A stretch of DNA of 64,000 bases from NCBI GenBank assembly GCA_902793325.1, contig CADBCY010000006.1, positions 62,001 to 126,000 on the forward strand, in the 5' to 3' direction. This document shows, one piece after another, positions 61,573 to 64,000 of this stretch. A model generated the notes under the pieces. It was not told the origin of the DNA. It saw only the letters and a program-made list of their open reading frames with translations, and made no database searches. The stretch comes from an uncultured Eubacteriales bacterium. Lineage in GTDB: Bacteria; Bacillota; Clostridia; Christensenellales; Aristaeellaceae. Position numbers and translations under genes: made by a program. Position 1 is the stretch's first letter; the number at the start of each line of letters is the position of its first letter.

Positions 61573-62100
61573 TCAGTTCTCCCGCACGACCTCGTCGTAG
61601 GCCAGCTCCACCTCGGTCTCCCGCTTGAGCATGGGGACCGTGACGGTGATGCGCTGGGTGGCGGCGTCGATGGCGGTGACCTTGCCGGAGAAGTTCTCGA
61701 AAAGGCCCGTCAGGATGCGGACGCTGTCGCCCACCTCGATGTCGGTGCGCACCTGGGGCGCCTGCTCGAAGATGGCGGCGAAGTCGGTTTCGGACAGGGG
61801 CAGCGGCTTGTTGCCGGAACCCACAAAGCCCGTCACGCCACGGGTGTTGCGCACGACGTACCAGGTTTCGTTGGTCATTTCCATCTTGACCATCACGTAA
61901 CCCGGCAGCAGCTTGCGCTGGACGACGCGGCGCCTGTTGTTCTTGATCTCTACGGCTTCCTCCACCGGAATCTGAACGTCGGTGATGCGGTCCTGCATGC
62001 CGTTGTTCTCCACGGCCTTCAGCAGGCTGTCGCGCACCTTGTTTTCATATCCGGAATAGGTATGCACAACATACCATTTGATTTCCGCGTTCTCAGACAT
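61573..62100 (-). CDS. nusG: transcription termination/antitermination factor NusG
   Basis: 175 aa. NGN domain WYVVHTYSGYENKVRDSLL, RKLLPGYVMVKMEMTNETWYVVRNTRGVTGFVG and the KOW domain VGDSVRILTGLFENFSGKVTAID at the C-terminus. It modulates RNA polymerase pausing and links it to ribosomes or Rho. It lies between secE and rplK, in the common order. Confidence 0.97.
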   Translation of the reverse strand: MSENAEIKWYVVHTYSGYENKVRDSLLKAVENNGMQDRITDVQIPVEEAVEIKNNRRRVVQRKLLPGYVMVKMEMTNETWYVVRNTRGVTGFVGSGNKPLPLSETDFAAIFEQAPQVRTDIEVGDSVRILTGLFENFSGKVTAIDAATQRITVTVPMLKRETEVELAYDEVVREN

Positions 62101-62112
62101 GACTGTCTCCTA

Positions 62113-62358
62113 TCAGAGCTTCACGATGAGATCCACCAGCGCACCGGCGCCGAGATCGATCAGCCCGATGATAATGCCCATCACGATCATGAACACGAAA
62201 ACCACGACGGAATAATTCAGCACGTCCTTCTTGGTCGGCCAGGTGACGTTCTTCATCTCGTGGCCCATGTTCTTGAAGAACTTGCCGATGCCCTTGAAGA
62301 AGTTCACGAAACGCGTACCGAAGCCGGGCTTGGCGTTCTTCTTTTCCTCGTTTGCCAT
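62113..62358 (-). CDS. secE: preprotein translocase subunit SecE
   Basis: 81 aa from ATG 62358 (AAGGA about nine bases upstream; a GTG three codons earlier is too close to it). A short basic N-terminus, an amphipathic helix (FVNFFKGIGKFFKNMGHEMKNVTWPTKKDVLNYS) and one membrane helix. WPTKKD is the family signature. It is part of the SecYEG channel. It lies 12 bases before nusG. Confidence 0.95.
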   Translation of the reverse strand: MANEEKKNAKPGFGTRFVNFFKGIGKFFKNMGHEMKNVTWPTKKDVLNYSVVVFVFMIVMGIIIGLIDLGAGALVDLIVKL

Positions 62359-62422
62359 TCGATTCACATCCTTGTCTATGGTGTGAAGACGGAAAGCGCC
62401 TTTGCCGCATCGCGGCGGGCGA

Positions 62423-62584
62423 TTACTTGGTCTCCTTGTGGCTGGTGTGCTTCTTGCAGAAGCGGCAATACTTGTTCATTTCGAGACGGTCGGGATCGTT
62501 CTTCTTGTTCTTCATGGTATTGTAATTGCGCTGCTTGCACTCGCTGCACGCCAGCGTAACCTTGATACGCTTATCCGATGCCAT
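62423..62584 (-). CDS. rpmG: 50S ribosomal protein L33 (zinc-binding form)
   Basis: 53 aa from ATG 62584, short of the usual ORF-calling limit from a longer frame. [12 protein letters not shown] and [17 protein letters not shown] carry the two CX2C pairs of the zinc-containing type; zinc-free copies are often induced under zinc limitation. It is the first gene of the secE-nusG-rplKA unit. Confidence 0.96.
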   Translation of the reverse strand: MASDKRIKVTLACSECKQRNYNTMKNKKNDPDRLEMNKYCRFCKKHTSHKETK

Positions 62585-62655
62585 GCCTTGACACCTCCCA
62601 TGTGTTTGCCTGGTTTGCCCACGACAAATAAGCCTCATCCCGGGCAGACTGGTTC

Positions 62656-62684
62656 ATTATAGAATACCCTGCGCGCAATTGCAA
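62656..62684 (-). promoter_or_regulatory. promoter of the rpmG-secE-nusG-rplKA unit
   Basis: Minus strand: TTGCAA (62679-62684), 17 bases, TATAAT (62656-62661). A large stem-loop (62689-62733) lies just upstream of the -35. Confidence 0.75.
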
Positions 62685-62688
62685 GGGA

Positions 62689-62733
62689 AAATGCGGTAAG
62701 ATTGTAAATTTTACAATCTGCGTCGCCGCATTT
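62689..62733. other. nested stem-loop upstream of the rpmG promoter
   Basis: AAATGCGG (62689-62696) pairs with CCGCATTT (62726-62733); inside, AGATTGTAAA (62699-62708) pairs with TTTACAATCT (62710-62719). It lies between the rplL terminator and the rpmG -35; role unknown. The rest of 62585-62854 holds the terminator and promoter listed. Confidence 0.65.
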
Positions 62734-62765
62734 CACCCTGCAACGCGCCTCGCGAGGTTTTTTGT

Positions 62766-62797
62766 AAAAAGACCATGCGCGCGCGGCACATGGTCTT
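62766..62797 (-). terminator. terminator of the rplJ-rplL unit
   Basis: AGACCATG (62770-62777) pairs with CATGGTCT (62789-62796); on the minus strand the stem is followed by TTTTTA. Confidence 0.82.
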
Positions 62798-62854
62798 CTG
62801 GCGGGCGGCCGCCCAAGCCATCCGGCCGAAACCGCCGCCCGTCCGGCATCGAAA

Positions 62855-63229
62855 TTACTTGATCTCGATCTCCGCGCCGGCTTCCTCGAACTTCTTCTTC
62901 ATTTCCTCGGCGGCTTCCTTGGTGATGCCCTCGGCCAGAGTGGAGGGGGCGCCGTCGACCAGTTCCTTGGCTTCCTTCAGGCCCAGGCCGGGCTTGACTT
63001 CGCGGACGATCTTGATGACGTTCAGCTTCTTGGCGCCGGCGGCCTTCAGGATCACGTCGAACTCGGTCTTCTCTTCCACTTCCTCGGCGGCAGCGGCGGG
63101 GCCGGCCATGACGGCAACGGGCGCAGCGGCGGACACGCCGAACTTCTCTTCCATCTCATCGCACAGAGCCTTCAGCTCGAGAATGGTCATACCCTCGATC
63201 GCGGCAATGATCTCAGCATTGTTAGCCAT
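62855..63229 (-). CDS. rplL: 50S ribosomal protein L7/L12
   Basis: 124 aa from ATG 63229 with GGAGGATATAATC upstream. N-terminal dimerisation helices ([19 protein letters not shown]), an Ala/Glu-rich hinge and a C-terminal domain ([37 protein letters not shown]). It recruits translation factors to the ribosome. It follows rplJ by 50 bases. The next gene is rpmG, not rpoB, which is unusual. Confidence 0.97.
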   Translation of the reverse strand: MANNAEIIAAIEGMTILELKALCDEMEEKFGVSAAAPVAVMAGPAAAAEEVEEKTEFDVILKAAGAKKLNVIKIVREVKPGLGLKEAKELVDGAPSTLAEGITKEAAEEMKKKFEEAGAEIEIK

Positions 63230-63279
63230 GATTATATCCTCCATAATTGATTGATTGTCGATTGTGGTTCAGGCGGCGA

Positions 63280-63777
63280 TTATTCCTCGCCGGCCTGCTT
63301 CTTGCGGATCGCTTCGACGACGCGTGCGAACCTGGAAACCTGGCTCATCATGCTGCCCATGATCCTGGCGATGAGCACTTCCCTGCTGGGCAGGTCGGCG
63401 ATGCTCTGCACGCCCTTCTCGTCGAGGTAGTTGCCCTCGCAGGCGCCGCACTTGACGCTCAGCTTCTTGTTCTTCTTGGCAAACTCGGTGAGGATCTTGG
63501 CGGGAGCGGCGATATCGTCATAGCTGAACGCCACGGCGGTGGGGCCCTCCAGGTGCGCCTTCATCTCATCCAGGTTCATGCCTTCGATCGCGCGGTTGAT
63601 CATGGTGTTCTTCAGCACCGCGTACTCGACGCCCGCCTTGCGCAGCTGGTTGCGCAGGTCGGTGACTTCCGCGACGGTCAGGCCGCGATAGTCGACCAGG
63701 ACGACGGTCTTGGCCTTCTCAAACTTCTCTTTGATGCCGGCCACGACGCCCTTCTTGATTTCAATACTCTTGGACAT
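63280..63777 (-). CDS. rplJ: 50S ribosomal protein L10
   Basis: 165 aa with GAGGTG upstream. VLVDYRGLTVAEVTDLRNQLRKAGVEYAVLKNTMI, HLEGPTAVAFSYDD and LIARIMGSMMSQVSRFARVVEAI. It anchors L12 dimers on the ribosome and binds its own mRNA leader. It opens a transcription unit with its own promoter and a leader that ends in a T-rich hairpin. Confidence 0.97.
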   Translation of the reverse strand: MSKSIEIKKGVVAGIKEKFEKAKTVVLVDYRGLTVAEVTDLRNQLRKAGVEYAVLKNTMINRAIEGMNLDEMKAHLEGPTAVAFSYDDIAAPAKILTEFAKKNKKLSVKCGACEGNYLDEKGVQSIADLPSREVLIARIMGSMMSQVSRFARVVEAIRKKQAGEE

Positions 63778-63936
63778 ATTCTAACACCTCACATTCCGTC
63801 CAGGATTAACGGCATTCAAAAACCCTTGCGCAAGACGCAAGGGCGGTGTATGATCCAACCATTGCGCCTCGGCGAGCGACCCGAAGGCCATTAAGCATCG
63901 CACTCGCTGTCTATGGCACAGAGCTTTTTCAGCCAC
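63778..63936 (-). ncRNA. L10 (rplJ) mRNA leader, probable autoregulatory structure
   Basis: The ~160-base 5' leader of rplJ contains several paired stretches (around ATAGACAGCGAGTGCGATGC and TTAATGGCCTTC). Known L10 leaders in bacteria bind the L10-L12 complex to regulate the operon. The structure was not modelled, so the assignment rests on position. Confidence 0.55.
63818..63843 (-). terminator. attenuator-like hairpin in the rplJ leader
   Basis: On the minus strand CCCTTGCG-TCTTG-CGCAAGGG is followed by TTTTTG, 40 bases before the rplJ start. It could act as the attenuator of the leader. Confidence 0.75.
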
Positions 63937-63941
63937 GCTCC

Positions 63942-63970
63942 ATTATACCGTTCCGTCCCCCGCCTGTCAA
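63942..63970 (-). promoter_or_regulatory. promoter of the rplJ-rplL unit
   Basis: Minus strand: TTGACA (63965-63970), 17 bases, TATAAT (63942-63947). Confidence 0.85.
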
Positions 63971-64000
63971 TCCCCGGACGTACTTTTAACAATCCCCGGC

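Noticed and set aside
63230-63244. Promoter -10 (TATAAT) just before rplL
   Set aside because: It is part of the ribosome-site region GGAGGATATAATC and has no -35 at the right distance, so it is probably coincidental.

Overview
The window looks like chromosomal DNA from a GC-rich, monoderm Firmicute of the class Clostridia, probably an uncultured gut-type lineage. This is an inference from gene content and order, not from any database match. The supporting signs are dnaG-rpoD-trmK-nif3 followed by a zinc-ribbon gene and type A rnpB, an ireB/ruvX/DUF1292 group, strong AGGAGG ribosome sites, consensus sigma-A promoters, a lysine riboswitch, many solute-binding proteins with MKK...AFAE-type leaders, a zinc-form L33 and a clostripain-family protease. 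Genes are dense on both strands, and no phage, insertion sequence, tRNA, 16S/23S rRNA or CRISPR array was seen.

Layout. 1-4.0 kb: membrane and zinc-ribbon proteins of unknown role, a tandem array of promoter-plus-hairpin units (2173-2507), an acetyltransferase and a small membrane protein. 4.0-7.7 kb: a ribose/galactose-type ABC importer. 7.7-10.6 kb: a lysine riboswitch with its terminator, then a polar amino acid ABC importer, which is therefore predicted to carry lysine. 10.6-15.3 kb (minus strand): pncA-nadE for NAD synthesis, an AbrB-glycosyltransferase pair and a secreted 5'-nucleotidase. 15.4-22.5 kb: an RNA methyltransferase, a membrane zincin, an ABC-F ATPase, two small secreted proteins and a clostripain-family protease with an Ile-Trp repeat linker. 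22.5-27.1 kb (minus): three hydrolases (M20 amidohydrolase, S9 peptidase, esterase). 27.4-33.6 kb: nagB, a glycan exporter of the Wzm/Wzt type, a CmpB-type membrane protein, a HAD phosphatase and a DUF2974 hydrolase. 33.6-36.2 kb (minus): an OmpR-type two-component system.

36.4-40.3 kb: PRC-barrel, small membrane protein, AI-2E family permease, ireB, a ferredoxin-tailed aldo/keto reductase, and ruvX joined in frame to a DUF1292 gene. 40.3-45.9 kb (minus): the macromolecular synthesis group dnaG-rpoD-trmK-nif3, a zinc-ribbon coiled-coil gene and RNase P RNA, which is followed by a second run of short hairpins. 46.2-50.2 kb: a short aspartokinase, a dehydrogenase-cytidylyltransferase fusion and an alpha-glucosidase. 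50.4-53.6 kb: an oligosaccharide importer without its own ATPase, transcribed divergently from the glucosidase. 53.7-60.1 kb: a 2-hydroxyacid dehydrogenase, rpiB, a MATE exporter, an Mrp ATPase, a NUDIX hydrolase and an L,D-transpeptidase. 60.2-64 kb (minus): ribosomal and transcription genes in the unusual order rplJL, then rpmG-secE-nusG-rplKA, as two transcription units.

How the genes fit together. Nutrient import with matching catabolism (sugars, lysine, oligosaccharide plus glucosidase, nucleotides through a secreted nucleotidase, peptides through several hydrolases) sits beside core information-processing genes. The most unusual structural features are the two arrays of short palindromes with mostly three-base loops (GAA, with AAA in some), the ruvX-DUF1292 joined frame, the rearranged ribosomal operon and the repeat-bearing protease.
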